Positions 1 through 10,880 of a stretch of DNA of 20,535 bases are shown here, piece by piece. Numbering within the stretch: the first letter of the stretch is position 1; the number at the start of each line of letters is the position of its first letter. The notes beneath the pieces were generated by a model, which worked only from the letters and a program-made list of their open reading frames with translations, ran no database searches and was not told where the DNA came from. The stretch is taken from positions 1 to 20,535 of the forward strand of contig SDVU01000109.1 in NCBI GenBank assembly GCA_016256075.1, in the 5' to 3' direction. The stretch comes from Dictyocoela muelleri (lineage: Eukaryota; Microsporidia). The translations under genes and the position numbers were made by a program.

Positions 1-702
1 TTTAGAGCTTATTTGAAATAAGAATCATGTTCTCTCCTCTTACCAATTGAGATTTACTAATTTTTGAAGGTGGTGACAAACCCGTTGTAGAACCAAATTG
101 TCTTATAAAAATTATACATAATTTAATTCTTTTTATTCTTAAAACGGATAATATATACGCATGTCAATCAGATTTTTAATAACAATTACCAATATTTAAT
201 TTCATTTAATCGTATTTTTATTATTTACAATAATATATTTATTTTCCATCTAGGATGTTTGGGTACTATAATTTTATTAAAAAAATAAAAATCTTATTTA
301 GTATATAAAAATTTACATAATATATTTTAATACAGCATATATTTATCATCTTTACTTATAAAGATACTGAAAGTCAAATAGTTCTATCTCTTAATTTAAT
401 ATTTAATTCAAATATAATTTTCGTTCGCCTACGTAAAAAATTATTAAATATTCTTAGACGTTTAACACATAGTCTCAGATTTAGTCGTTATGGTGTATAT
501 ATTGATTTCTAAATCGGTTTTTTGACACTGTAAAGCTTGCTAAAATAACAAAATTATATAAAAAACTCTTATGAGACACAAACATTTAGTTATAAAATAT
601 ATTTTAAAAACTTAACTATGCAGTTTTTATAAAACAAAAATTATTTTAATCCTTTTACTATTGTAATATCGACGTTCAAGTGATGAATATTTATTTAAAA
701 AA
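1..702. other. A+T-rich DNA without recognisable genes
   Basis: I see no gene here. The stretch is almost all A and T, with stops in every frame. The first 110 bases are slightly richer in G and C and allow a minus-strand frame of about 35 codons that ends at positions 2-4. It matches nothing I know, and the window edge cuts off any context. Confidence 0.6.
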
Positions 703-793
703 ATATAAAATATAAAATATAAAATATAAAATATAAAATATAAAATATAAAATATAAACTATAAAATATAAAATATAAAATATAAAATATAAA
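703..793. repeat. TATAAAA heptamer tandem array
   Basis: About 13 head-to-tail copies of the 7-base unit TATAAAA, nearly perfect, with one copy changed to TATAAAC near the middle. This is a simple-sequence array. The high identity of the copies suggests recent slippage compared with the decayed elements nearby. Confidence 0.95.
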
Positions 794-1012
794 GATTATA
801 ATTATTTCTTTCTAAAAATTTTAAACAGACTATTTTTTTAACAAATTATCACAATTTTCGTTTTTCACATAAATCGGGTTTATAAAAGCTAAATATTTTA
901 TCTCTTTACCCTTCATAGATTTATTCTAAGCTCAGAAGCCATTTACTTTATAAATGTGTAGAGTATGTGCTTATTGACCTACTCTCGAAATTTTACTTAT
1001 TATAAAATGTTT

Positions 1013-1085
1013 GGTCAGATAGCATAGTGTTTAACACACTTGAATGTAAAATTTAAGTATCGTGGTTCGAATCCCGCTGACGCCA
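1013..1085 (+). pseudogene. tRNA-like relic (tRNA pseudogene or tRNA-derived SINE head)
   Basis: The stretch is exactly 73 bases long. It has a perfect B-box (GGTTCGAATCC at 1063-1073) and a good A-box (TAGCATAGTG from 1019), correctly spaced for an RNA polymerase III internal promoter. T8, A14, T33, T54, T55, C56 and A58 fall at canonical tRNA positions if counting starts at 1013, which would put GTA at 34-36. The stems do not hold: the acceptor strands pair only at the ends, as if two bases were lost from GGCGTCA. The T-stem has three mismatches, and the anticodon stem (ACTTGA/TTTAAGT) leaves an 8-base loop. No CCA is expected in a eukaryote. I call it a decayed tRNA or SINE head, and the anticodon is not reliable. 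Confidence 0.55.
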
Positions 1086-1460
1086 CTCTTTAATAAATAA
1101 TGAGGGAATGACATTAAGCGGTCATAACTATATAATTTTCAGTTTTTCCAGTGTAGTAAAGCTGATTAATACTTAGTCTAATATGACTTTTAAGCAGATA
1201 GGATTCTCTTATGTTTGGGGATTAGACGCAAAGCATCTCGGCAACAAGTATGATAAATAAAATATCATGAAAAAGCCTCTAATTCATTGGTTTTCGGAGT
1301 CATTGATAAAACGAAAATCGCGTATACAACTGGGCTTCTGGGTAGCTTAGGAAGTGACGTATTATTAGAACACCAGGAAACAAAGGTCATAAGACTATGG
1401 TTAAAGATGATTCTTCGGTTTGGCAGCTATTGATGTTCTCAACAAATAATATATAGATAG
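1086..1460. other. Anonymous patch with lower A+T
   Basis: This stretch is clearly richer in G and C than its surroundings, most of all at 1190-1440. Short stop-free runs occur in more than one frame, for example about 55 codons on the plus strand around 1283-1430, but I recognise no domain on either strand. It could be the body of an old element attached to the tRNA-like head just upstream, or a very decayed coding remnant. Confidence 0.35.
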
Positions 1461-1508
1461 AATGTTTATTGCAGTCTGCAATTCTTGTTGTTATTATGTT
1501 ATATTAAG

Positions 1509-1542
<34 letters not shown>
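1509..1542. repeat. AT dinucleotide microsatellite
   Basis: About 16 uninterrupted TA units. A stop-free frame of 84 codons crosses this tract, but its apparent tyrosine-isoleucine run is just the dinucleotide repeat, so I do not treat it as a gene. Confidence 0.95.
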
Positions 1543-1545
<3 letters not shown>

Positions 1546-1639
1546 AAATGTGTTATAGAAATCTTTCACACACCGCTTTTTGATTGCCAAGAAGGTATCA
1601 GACACTCGACAACTTCAATATTAAAGATTTGGCTACTAA

Positions 1640-1698
1640 CTAGTATACTAGAGATGTCAAAAATGGATCGGCAAATTTTTGCCTTCGGCAAAAATTTG
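1640..1698. repeat. Perfect palindrome followed by perfect hairpin
   Basis: A 12-base perfect palindrome, CTAGTATACTAG (1640-1651), is followed 20 bases later by a perfect hairpin. The hairpin has 12-base arms CAAATTTTTGCC (1672-1683) and GGCAAAAATTTG (1687-1698) around a 3-base TTC loop. The pairing can extend outward by a G-T and a G-C pair. The arms are intact although everything around them is decayed. No T-run follows, so a terminator is not favoured. It may be the end of a small foldback element. Confidence 0.7.
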
Positions 1699-3630
1699 TC
1701 TCAGAATATTAAATAATTATATTTTTTAAATAAGAGAAAATAGTCCAACTTAGTTAGTAAGACCCCAGGTTTTTAGATATAAATATTAAAAACCACCTAT
1801 ATATCTAACAGCTCAGTTCTAAATATAATTTTGGTCTTATCATTACGCTAGAATATATCGTTTTCATGTCTTTTTATCGATTTTTTAGCCTCACTGCTAT
1901 ATTTTTATGATCCTCATCACACTTATCACATATTTTTTATTGTCAGTAATACGGAGCTTAGATGACATAACTGCATAAAAACTGTATATTACAGCTAGAG
2001 TTTTTATTCTTATTTATGTTTTTCATAAAATATTTAGTAATATGCGGCATTCAAGAATAAAAATACGATACATAAAAGTTACACCTGATAGTCTTTTTAT
2101 ATCGTTCTTTATATCTATTTACTTCTTCACAAGTTTTCAAAAAATTTGCCACACGATCAAAAATTCCAATTTGCTCTATTAGACTTCAACTGATAGTCAG
2201 TTTATTTTAAGATTCAATAGGGGCTCATTGATATAACAGATAATATATAGCCTCGAAGTTTTCGGTACATGAATTATATATTCTGAGACTATTGAACGGC
2301 CAAAAGCATATATTTTCATTGTATTTATTTAAACTTGAGTATACATAAATTAAATTTAACAATCTTTTTTGTGATGACCTGCAATAAATAGCAAATTAAT
2401 TTTGTTATGCTGTTGTCTAGACTCATGAAAAACTGAATTGTTTTAACAGACAACACAGGGCTACTTTAGTATATTGGACAAGTAAGATAGCTACATTTGC
2501 CTAATGTTTTTATACGATTATAAAAATTTAAAAAAGAATGGTAAAAAGTTTAAATGAATATTAACTTCTAAAATATAATTTTAATATATATTTATGTAAA
2601 TATTATTAAACCATAATTGTCTGCTTTATCATATTTTTAAAAAGTATATTTCGCAGACCTTTTATAAATGTTTTGTCTCATAACGCCATGCTCGTTATTC
2701 CTAGAACTTCTAAATTGTGACAAGAAAAACCTCGACATTATTTGTATGTGTTTCTTCTAAGCAAATATATTTATCATTATTGACGAGAAACTTATGATCG
2801 AGTCATGTATTTTCAGATAACCAGGATATAGAGGATTATAATTATTTAAGAATATTGTAATAAAATTGTTTGATTAGACTATTTAAGGCATAGACTTTTT
2901 ACTTTATAGATTTTACACACGCTATATATCGCATTTTGGTTTATATTCAAAATCAACTGCTTGTAAATTTATACATTTTCATAAATTTCTTCTTCAATCG
3001 CGTAAAAATATTTGAATAATCTTTTATAATCACAAATTTATTCGAATAAAGCCATTTTTTATTTTCTATTAAAATAAGTCTTTTATAAAAACTTTAATGG
3101 AAAATATTGAAATTATTCTGAATAAATGCTATATTGACATCCAATATTTTTAAAAATATAGCTTTTATGTAAAAGCCTTATCACAGTATGTATATTACGT
3201 AAGATAAGTGTAATTTAAGAATTAACTGTTTTTATTTTTTTAATACGACAATCTAAATATGAAAATCTGTATATCGATCTTATATTATACAAGTGTATAA
3301 ACAATAAATTCTGATAAAGTCAACATTTACTACACTCTCTGATAATATTATTTTTTTTTCAAGTGCAAAAATTAGAAAGAATTCTTATTTAAGAAAATTA
3401 CACTAATTATTATATATTTAATAAGCACTTTTTTAATTCTATTTGCTATTCTTAAGTATGTGAACTTTTTTTTTACATTTTTTTTTGCATTTTTCTGTAG
3501 AAGTCCCGATGATGCCGTACATATATCCTACAAATAGTATTACGTATTTGAGCGCATCTATCTATTTAATTGTAGTATTTTACGGCTTTTATTTCTGTAT
3601 TAAAACATAGAACTCTTTGTTTTGAATTCA

Positions 3631-3698
3631 AAAGTAAATGATTCTAAAATTGTCAAAACAAATTTTTATAGAATTTAAAATCATTATACAATTACTTT
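3631..3698. repeat. Imperfect inverted repeat
   Basis: The left arm AAGTAA...ATGATTCTAAAATT (from 3632) pairs with a right arm that ends in AATTACTT (to 3697), with a 6-base insertion in the right arm. The match is around 20 of 21 bases once the insertion is allowed for. It is a small foldback of unknown origin and could be a chance structure in A+T-rich DNA. Confidence 0.4.
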
Positions 3699-4594
3699 AA
3701 AAAAAGTTTTTTCTCTATCATGAGGAAAATTTATAAAAAAAAATAAAATGTACGAAAATATAGCAATATCTGTATGAAATAAAATATTTCTATTCTCCTC
3801 TTGAGTCGATTTTTCACCTGAAATCATATTTTTATTACTATGACATATTATTTTAAAATATATCGGATGTAAGAAAATTATGAATATATATATAATTCAA
3901 TATTAAAATAGTATTATTTTCCTGTATAAATAAAATTTTCAAAAAAAATAACCTGTTCAGCATTATATCTTTATTATTTAGAATTTAGAATGTTATAATA
4001 TTAAGATAAATTATATTTCTAAATTCAATGAGAACCTATATAACTATTTTTTATATATTTTAGAATAATATATGTAGAAAAAATCTTTCTTCTTATTTCC
4101 TTATAATTTTAGTTGATATCCGAATTTTACGGTCTCAGTAGTCAATTTTATGTAATTATAAATTGTTTTCAATTTAACACGGATTAATAAAAGCCTAAAG
4201 ATACATTATGACAGTATTTTTGCAATAAGTATTTAATAAAAAAATTAGCTGTTATTAATTGGCTAAATACTTGTACTAATCCTTCTATTGTAAACTTATA
4301 GCCTTTATAGGCTGTATCTATAATCAATAATCTTGAATAAATAATCTAAAGTAAGCTTTATTTTTTTTGGTTCTTCTTGTGATTTAATATAAGTCAAAAA
4401 TATCTTAAATAGACCTTAACTGTAAACGCGATTTGTTATTCTGCGTGAATAAGTAGAATAAATGTATTTTAGTCTACCTTTATTCGTCTTGTAAATATTA
4501 CATAATTTGCTGCTACGATCTCAAAATCTTCTTAGCAAAGAGAATTCTCGTCTTTGTCACATAAGACTAAGACATATTTTGCTTACTGCGATTA

Positions 4595-4632
4595 AACAAC
4601 TATATATTTTTCACTATATTTATATAGTTGTT
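4595..4632. repeat. Perfect 12-base-arm hairpin
   Basis: The arms AACAACTATATA (4595-4606) and TATATAGTTGTT (4621-4632) are exact reverse complements around a 14-base loop. The G-C content of the outer half makes a chance match less likely than for pure A/T palindromes. No neighbouring gene explains it. Confidence 0.6.
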
Positions 4633-6400
4633 ATCTGATAGAAATTCATATTACTTATTCATCGAATCAGTCTTTTTCGCTCTTTTACTTAAATGTTCAG
4701 TTCAAGAGTTTAAATATTAAAATATCATACACCTTATAATCATTTATAAAACAAATCACTAATTTCCTACACAACGGCGTGTATTATAAAATAACGACTA
4801 ATTCGATAAGCAGTTACTGCGGTAATACACTTTGTACTGTAATGAAAAATGTGTGCTTTGAGGCAGCATAAATTTTTCAAAATATTTTCTGTGGCTTATA
4901 AGGTTTCTTTTCAAAATATAATAAATAAAATTATTAGATGAAATTACTACGTTTTGTTGTATATAAATGTATATACGAAATCTATTTTGGGGTTTCTTCT
5001 CGAATAAGAAATTTATAAAGACTGGATTAGAAAAAATATCACAAGGCCGTATGCGGTACTTATAGAATCTATGCGACCCTTATATTTTTATAAAAAAAAT
5101 AATAATCATTATTTGATATAATAAAATTAAAATATTTGTTATATCTATAAGAAATCGTATATTAGAAATAATTTTATCTTTTTTAATATAATTTAATTCA
5201 ATAAATATTCTTAAATGAACCTTTATGAAGAATAGCCTTTTTGTGTTTTTTTATTAGATTATCTTTTTACCTATATGCGTCAAAACAATCCTCACTACAA
5301 ATAGGAAGGCCTTTTAACATTTTAATATAATAACAAGTATTAATCAACAATACAACACTAATATTACGTATTTAAAAATAAAAAAAGTTTATATTGATAT
5401 AAAAACTATCAATATTATTCGAGTTTTAGTATTTATGTGTTCTCCTGCTATTTTTTTTTATTTTGGTTTATAAAAAATTTTGCTATTACCCTTCTCTGGA
5501 CAAATGAAAAATAATAATAAATTGATGATATTAGACATTGGTGATATATATTTGTTAAAAAAAAACAGATTAACTCATCCAAAATCAATATTTTACAGAT
5601 AATATTACAACTTTATTAGACTATACCTAATAAAATATAGTTTATAATGTTATATATAGTACAAGGTGTTTCCTATAATTGCACTTGGGAGTTCTGAATA
5701 TCGGAAATAGTTAAACACTTGGGGAATATTTCATTTGATTAGAAACTGAGGAGAATAATATCAAAAATTATAATAGTAATAAATAATAATTTTTTACCAC
5801 AGGAAGCTGATATTTTTTATATCACAAATATTCCTATATATTTCTAACTATAACGTTTTATATATCATTTCGACTACTTTCTTTATATTTAACCGAAACT
5901 TAGCATCTTAGTAGCCTAGATCTACAGATGTTACAATATCTTTCGTTTTAAAAATAAACAAATAAATATATAATATGAGTAATTATATTTATTGTTTTTT
6001 TAATATTATTCGTAACGTATATTTGCAATCGTATGCGAATTTTTTTTACACGTCATATTGATCCATTCGATCAGTTATGCAATGGGAAAAATCACATTTT
6101 ATGTTATTATATATTTATTGAGCAAAATATATTTTATACGACGTTTTTATTATATCGGCGCATGAAAATAAAATAAAAAAAAAATTGTATATGAAATATG
6201 TTTGTTATAATGAAATAATAATTTTTACACCAGTAACATATTAAAATAATAATTTTATACTTATATGTTCTTTAATAAAAAATTTTTCAGTTTTTTCGGT
6301 TTTTATAAGAATTTATAACACGATATGAATATAATTTGGCTTGTTTAATAAGATGTATGAACGAAAGGGGGTATTGCAATAAAAAAAATAAAAAGACAAA

Positions 6401-6525
6401 TTAAATTTTCTTTAAATAAAATTTTTATTAGATTGTAAATTCGATTTTAAATTAGATTTTTAATTATATTTTCAATTATATTTTCAATTATTTCTTAAAT
6501 TAGATTTTAAATTAGTTTTTTTTTT
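6401..6525. repeat. Degenerate TTAAATTAGATTTT-like repeat
   Basis: About seven imperfect copies of a unit of 14 to 17 bases around the core AAATTAGATTTT, diverged in length and sequence. It is old low-complexity DNA with no gene next to it on the left. Confidence 0.55.
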
Positions 6526-6672
6526 TAATTAAGTTATGCTTTAGTATATCTTTGAATATAGCAATAAACTCTGTTTTAGTTGCGTTGTAAAAATATCTTC
6601 TTTTAAAACAGTAATAAGCAAACAGTGATCAATATTTTCTCTTAAAACATATTTTCTTAGCGCAGTTTACTC

Positions 6673-6979
6673 TTAAAATCTAACAAAACTCCTCAATGTT
6701 ATTTGTGTGTGTTCATCATCATTAACAAAAAATATACTGTGATTAACTACTTTATGCCGAACTCTTAAATTTCGAGAAACATCGGGATACGAGGAAATTC
6801 ATAGTGTGTAATATGCTGACTACATTCATTTTTGCTAGTAACGCTTGTGTTTTGCATTTACTTCTTCTATTATCAACGCGTTGCAAATAAAAATTACGCT
6901 GTGGCGTATACTCAATGGCATTCAGTATCCATACTGTGTCTGCGAGTTCGTCTGCAGTGTTTGAAGGGTTACGTATCAT
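6673..6979 (-). pseudogene. Merlin/IS1595-type transposase fragment (second subfamily)
   Basis: The minus strand encodes part of a DDE transposase of the ISXO2/Merlin superfamily, the cut-and-paste enzyme related to bacterial IS1595. The first frame (6979 down to about 6800) reads ELADTVWILNAIEYTPQRNF, then LQRVDNRR, then SILHT. This matches the family pattern W-V-x-G-A-I-E-Y-T, V-x-x-R and S-x-I-H-T/S-D, with the second catalytic Asp lost. After a frame change the block FPRIPMF and then VVNHSIFFVNDDEHTQ follow, corresponding to the family's VNHSxxFVNxxTGxHTQ-IE block. At least two frame changes and two stops interrupt about 100 residues. The N-terminal zinc ribbon and first Asp are not recognisable above 6980. 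The variant blocks (EYTP, FFVN) differ from the Merlin copy near 13.3-16.1 kb, so this is a separate lineage. Confidence 0.62.
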
Positions 6980-9252
6980 TCCTATGCGACAGATCGCAGT
7001 CTAATTTGCCTACACAAGAAATTAACCCCCCCAAGAAGAATTTATCTCTTATTCATATATATATATAAAGACCCTTTATCACTTTCTGCTTGAATGATGA
7101 AATATTCGTCTCACTTAATGATTGCCATAAACTCAACTGCTTGTAATTAACTCCTGATAAAAGCATATAAACTATGTATGTATATGTTAATTAGCAAATT
7201 TGTAATTATTACACTGTTTCGTTTTTGAAATGTATAATTCGAGATCTATATATTATTTTATCTCTATCTCTCTCGCGATATATTCTTATCCTTGTAATAT
7301 TATTGCACTTAGTGAAAATTTTTATAAGTATTAGATTATTAGCATAGGAATCGAATGTGGCATTGATGTCAGCAAAAATCGTGTATAGACTCGAAACCAC
7401 GGGGTTTTAAATTTTTTCAATTTTTAATTTATTTTTTTATTTATTTTTATTTTGCTCTTGTTCAGAAAAATGGCAAGATCATTAACTTTTTTAAATAGTT
7501 ATTTCGCTTAACTTGCTCAATATTTTTATGAAACAAACCGTTAATAGATTTATTTAGCGTAATGAAAATTGTATAAATATAAAAGTGATATTTTTTTGTG
7601 ACAGTTTTTATATTTTCTTTTTGACATTCGGGGACAATTATTTTCGTTTTTAATTTATATTTCTAGATATGGCTTATGGGTTTACATTTTATAAAGTTCA
7701 AATAAGAATTAATAATTAGACAAATGTTAAATATTATAAATAAAAAACGACATTATGTATATAAAAGTTATTGAGACATATTTTAAAAGATCTTTATTAA
7801 TCTCCCTTAATTTTACATCTCATCTTATTTGTAGATACCTACTCTGTTTCCTTTATATATAATCGATTCTAAATAATTTTAAATTAACATAGAACTTAAT
7901 AATGAATATCGAATTTTAATCTTTTACTACTATAATAAAAACGCTATTAAATTTTATTTTAACTAGATTCAACCATTTATACATGATATTGGAATGAAGT
8001 TATTTCTGCTTATTTCCACTTTATTCTAATTCCTAAACATTCGATAATATGGCTTTATACGTAATAAAGAATTTTTTTATTTTTATTACATATTTTATAA
8101 ATAATAATTCATTTTGTAATGTCGAAATTTTTTTAGTTATTTTTTTATATATTAATATATATAACCTATGATAAAAAAATTATTTATCTTTAATATAAAA
8201 ATATAAGATTTTAAAAAGACATTGCAAATTCTGCCTAAAATTCCCTCGGGGAGTAGAGGCGATCATACAATTATTTATATATTATTACATTTCTAAATTT
8301 CATATTTTTCCTGTTATTAAATAGTATCAATTTATCACTAGCCAAAAAAATTTATAAAAGATTTGTATTTTTTTATATAGTTGTCTAATTAGGGTATATA
8401 TATATGTTTTATTATAAAATAATGATTTTATAAAAATTACAATCAATTGCTTAAAATTCGAAGATGTAAAAAACAAATATAATATAGGTATCAGGTATAT
8501 ATATTCTTTTCAACTATGACCTCCTTAGTATGTATAACAAGTAATTAGAAATAGAAACCTTATTTATGAAAAAGTTTTTGTTTTCTTTTATTTTAATTGA
8601 GGTTAGTGTAAACTACAAATTAATTTTAAAAATCGATGCTTTATTCGAAATTGTAAATAACATCTGTCGATTACATTATTTTAATTTTATTTTCTGCTTT
8701 AAAAAAATACCGTAGGTAATTTTTTTTATTTACAATTATTGCGTATAAATTTAAGAAATTAAATATAACAAATGTAATTTTACTATGAGTCTTATAATAT
8801 TCTTTCTAGCCGTGTATCTCTAACAGTGAAAAGGATTATGTAAGAGGTCTACCCAGAAATTTTCACTATAAATATCCTACAATTTACGAAGTTAAAACAC
8901 CTCTAATATCTCTCAAAAACTATTTTAAGATACTCGATCTCTTTAATAGAGTAATCAATTATAAAAAAACGATTTTTAAGAATTAAAAGAACACTTATTT
9001 TAAAGCTACACTAATCAAGTTTATAATTTAGCAAACCGAAAAAAAATCTTATATAGGGTATTTAAAATAACTTCTTATAAAATTTAACATGCTATTTTAT
9101 AATTAATAATATTATTTAAAATTAATAAATAAGAAAAAAATTATTGTTGTATCAGGATATGCTCTAAAACACCATATTTCTTTTATAACTATCTTATCTT
9201 ATCGTTATTAATGTTTTAAAGTTCGAAAAATATAGAAAAATCAGATATGCAA
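6980..9252. other. A+T-rich stretch without genes
   Basis: There is a 7-base C run near 7026-7032 next to the Merlin fragment. A 63-codon minus-strand frame at 7209-7400 (DINATFDSYANN near its start) has no known match and is probably chance. A short richer patch at 8230-8262 contains a CCTCGGGGAG core. I see no RNA gene or element end. Confidence 0.5.
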
Positions 9253-9295
9253 TAGGGGATTCAGAGTGCCTCCTAAAAAAAAATAAAACGAATTC
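9253..9295 (+). repeat. Diverged copy of the 10.6-kb foldback arm
   Basis: The block CAGAGTGCCTCCT followed by an A-run and ACGAATT resembles TAGAGTCTCCTCC plus A-run plus ACGATT in the left arm of the foldback at 10629-10880. It lies in the same orientation as that arm. Identity is moderate and the A-run inflates it, so the relation is tentative. Confidence 0.35.
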
Positions 9296-9778
9296 AGTAA
9301 TAAAATATAACAAGTTTTAATAAAATTTAATAATAGCGTTAAAAATATAGAAAAAAAAATAGAAAAAACCTTACTATATAAATTTATTTACCCTGAAATG
9401 CTCTGGTATTATTTGTATACGATATATTAAATTCGCGAAGTATACTTATTCTTTTTTAAATTGTCGCTTTAAATACAATTTAATTCTATAATTTTTTTAG
9501 CTTGCGATCTTTAGCGTGTTACAAAATACTTTTTAATAGATGTTTATGTTTGAAATATGTAGGAGCTAATATTTGAATTAATAAAATTTTCTTCGAGTAT
9601 ACAACATCTTATTTCTATAAAACTTTCTATAACTTAGGATCTTAACAGGTTTTTTATCTCACTTTTTATTACAATTTTTCATAATATCACTACAGATCCT
9701 TTTATCGATTTTGTATAAAAAAATGTCATATGTAATAGTAGACTTTATTATTACCTACTTATATGTATAAACACATCT

Positions 9779-9910
9779 TATATCTTACTAACGAGAGCTT
9801 TTTAAATAAAACACGATTTATCTTTTATATCAGGATACTTCTTTCCTAATAAATATTTTTTTACGTAACTGCCTTTCGCCACTGAAGCAAAACGTCGTTT
9901 TTTTTACCTA
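9779..9910 (+). repeat. Unnamed repeat block, copy A
   Basis: Positions 9779-9833 align with 10494-10545 at roughly three in four bases. The shared parts are CTTATATCTTACT, then GAGCTT or AAGCTT, then CGATTTATCTT. About 40 bases further on, CTGCCTTTCGCCACTGAAG and a T-rich run resemble the outer arm of the foldback at 10629-10880 (ACCTTTCGCCGTTGAG on the same strand sense). The order of the two blocks is the same in both copies, so this looks like a real repeat unit and not chance similarity. No coding content is visible. Confidence 0.45.
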
Positions 9911-10493
9911 AATTTTTCCATAAAAATATTAATAATTAAATTTTTATCTTTTAAAAAAATAAAAATTATTCTTAAAATTTTTTTTGTAATGCGTTTTGTA
10001 TCCATAATAAAATAAAATCATTTCTAATTATTATTAAGTTAATTGTAAGTTTTACAATTATCTTTTAAAAAAAATTATTACAACTATAACTCTCACATAT
10101 AAGTGGTTCTAAAAAGTAAGATTTATAGCGGCATTGGCATAAAATAAAAGGAAAAGCAGATGAAGCAGGTTTATGTGTCTTTACGATTAATAGGTGGTAA
10201 ATTTATAGTTAGTAGAGTATTTTTATAAGGTAGTTTATAATAATGTGGATTTTAAGAAAATCTGAAATTAGTCTTGTTCTTAATAGATGCTGAACTCACA
10301 AATAAATAATTCATAATGTAAAGCATAAATTATAATAAAAAAATTTTCTGATTACTAAAAATATTACTATATCGGAGCGTAAGTAATTATTTTTACAGTT
10401 AAAATAAAAAAAATATATTTTATTATATTTTTAGTAAAATTTAAGTCGAAAAAACTGTCTAATTGCTTCCGATCCGAAACCAGGGATAATCTT

Positions 10494-10545
10494 ATATCTT
10501 ACTTACAAGGCAAGCTTAAAAAAAACCCGATTTATCTTGATATAA
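10494..10545 (+). repeat. Unnamed repeat block, copy B (left part)
   Basis: This is the partner of 9779-9833. It lies about 85 bases before the foldback element, whose arm is the partner of the second part of copy A. The two copies are about 715 bases apart. Confidence 0.45.
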
Positions 10546-10628
10546 TCTGCATAGTTCCACACAATAGATATTATATCATGAAATAGAATATGATATGCAT
10601 AAGACGCAAATATTTGTAAATTATGGCT

Positions 10629-10880
10629 ATTAATTGTTACAGGCAAGGCTCCACGCCTTAGAGTCTCCTCCAAAAAAAACGATTTAATACTTATATTTTG
10701 TAAAATATTTTAGGGGTTAAAAAAAATTATAAAAAGATTTTTTGGAGGTAAATCTGTAAAAAAAAATTATAATTTCTTTACACAAAAACTTTTTTCACTA
10801 AATATAAGTCTTTTAATCGTTTTTTTTGGAGGGTGGCTCAACGGCGAAAGGTGAAGGGTCCTGTCGGCTGTAAATTAATT
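10629..10880. mobile_element. Foldback or MITE-like element with ~70-base arms
   Basis: The best-matched inner arms are 10667-10699 and 10799-10832: CTCCAAAAAAAACGATT pairs exactly, then CTTATATTT pairs after a small indel. The pairing continues outward with gaps: GGCTCCACGCC and GTTACAG on the left match GGCGAAAGG and CTGTAAATTAATT on the right. The centre holds a further TTTTTTGGAGG copy (10737-10747) and a small TGTAAA...TTTACA hairpin. No open frame exists. I see no target duplication. It is non-autonomous, and its parent is unknown. Confidence 0.55.

Larger units (their letters stand above)
1717..6400. other. Long A+T-rich stretch without genes
   Basis: I see no coding signal, RNA gene or element terminus in these 4.7 kb apart from the two inverted repeats listed separately. 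Stops are dense in all frames, and short A and T runs and weak palindromes are at the level expected from composition. A 14-mer (TCAACTGCTTGTAA) at 2953-2966 recurs at 7133-7146 without flanking similarity. Confidence 0.6.

Noticed and set aside
1-113. Short minus-strand frame at the left edge
   Set aside because: Only about 35 codons, no start or domain recognised, and the edge removes context.
703-793. CRISPR-like regular repeats
   Set aside because: The 7-base units are contiguous with no spacers, so this is simple sequence. No array with unique spacers exists in the window.
1462-1716. 84-codon plus-strand open frame
   Set aside because: It reads through the AT microsatellite and into the 1672-1698 hairpin; no domain, and the Tyr-Ile run is a repeat artefact.
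6832-7068. 78-codon plus-strand open frame
   Set aside because: It is the shadow of the minus-strand Merlin transposase fragment, which has recognisable family blocks.
2953-7146. Shared 14-mer TCAACTGCTTGTAA at 2953 and 7133
   Set aside because: Flanks do not align; at this composition one such pair in 20 kb is not convincing.
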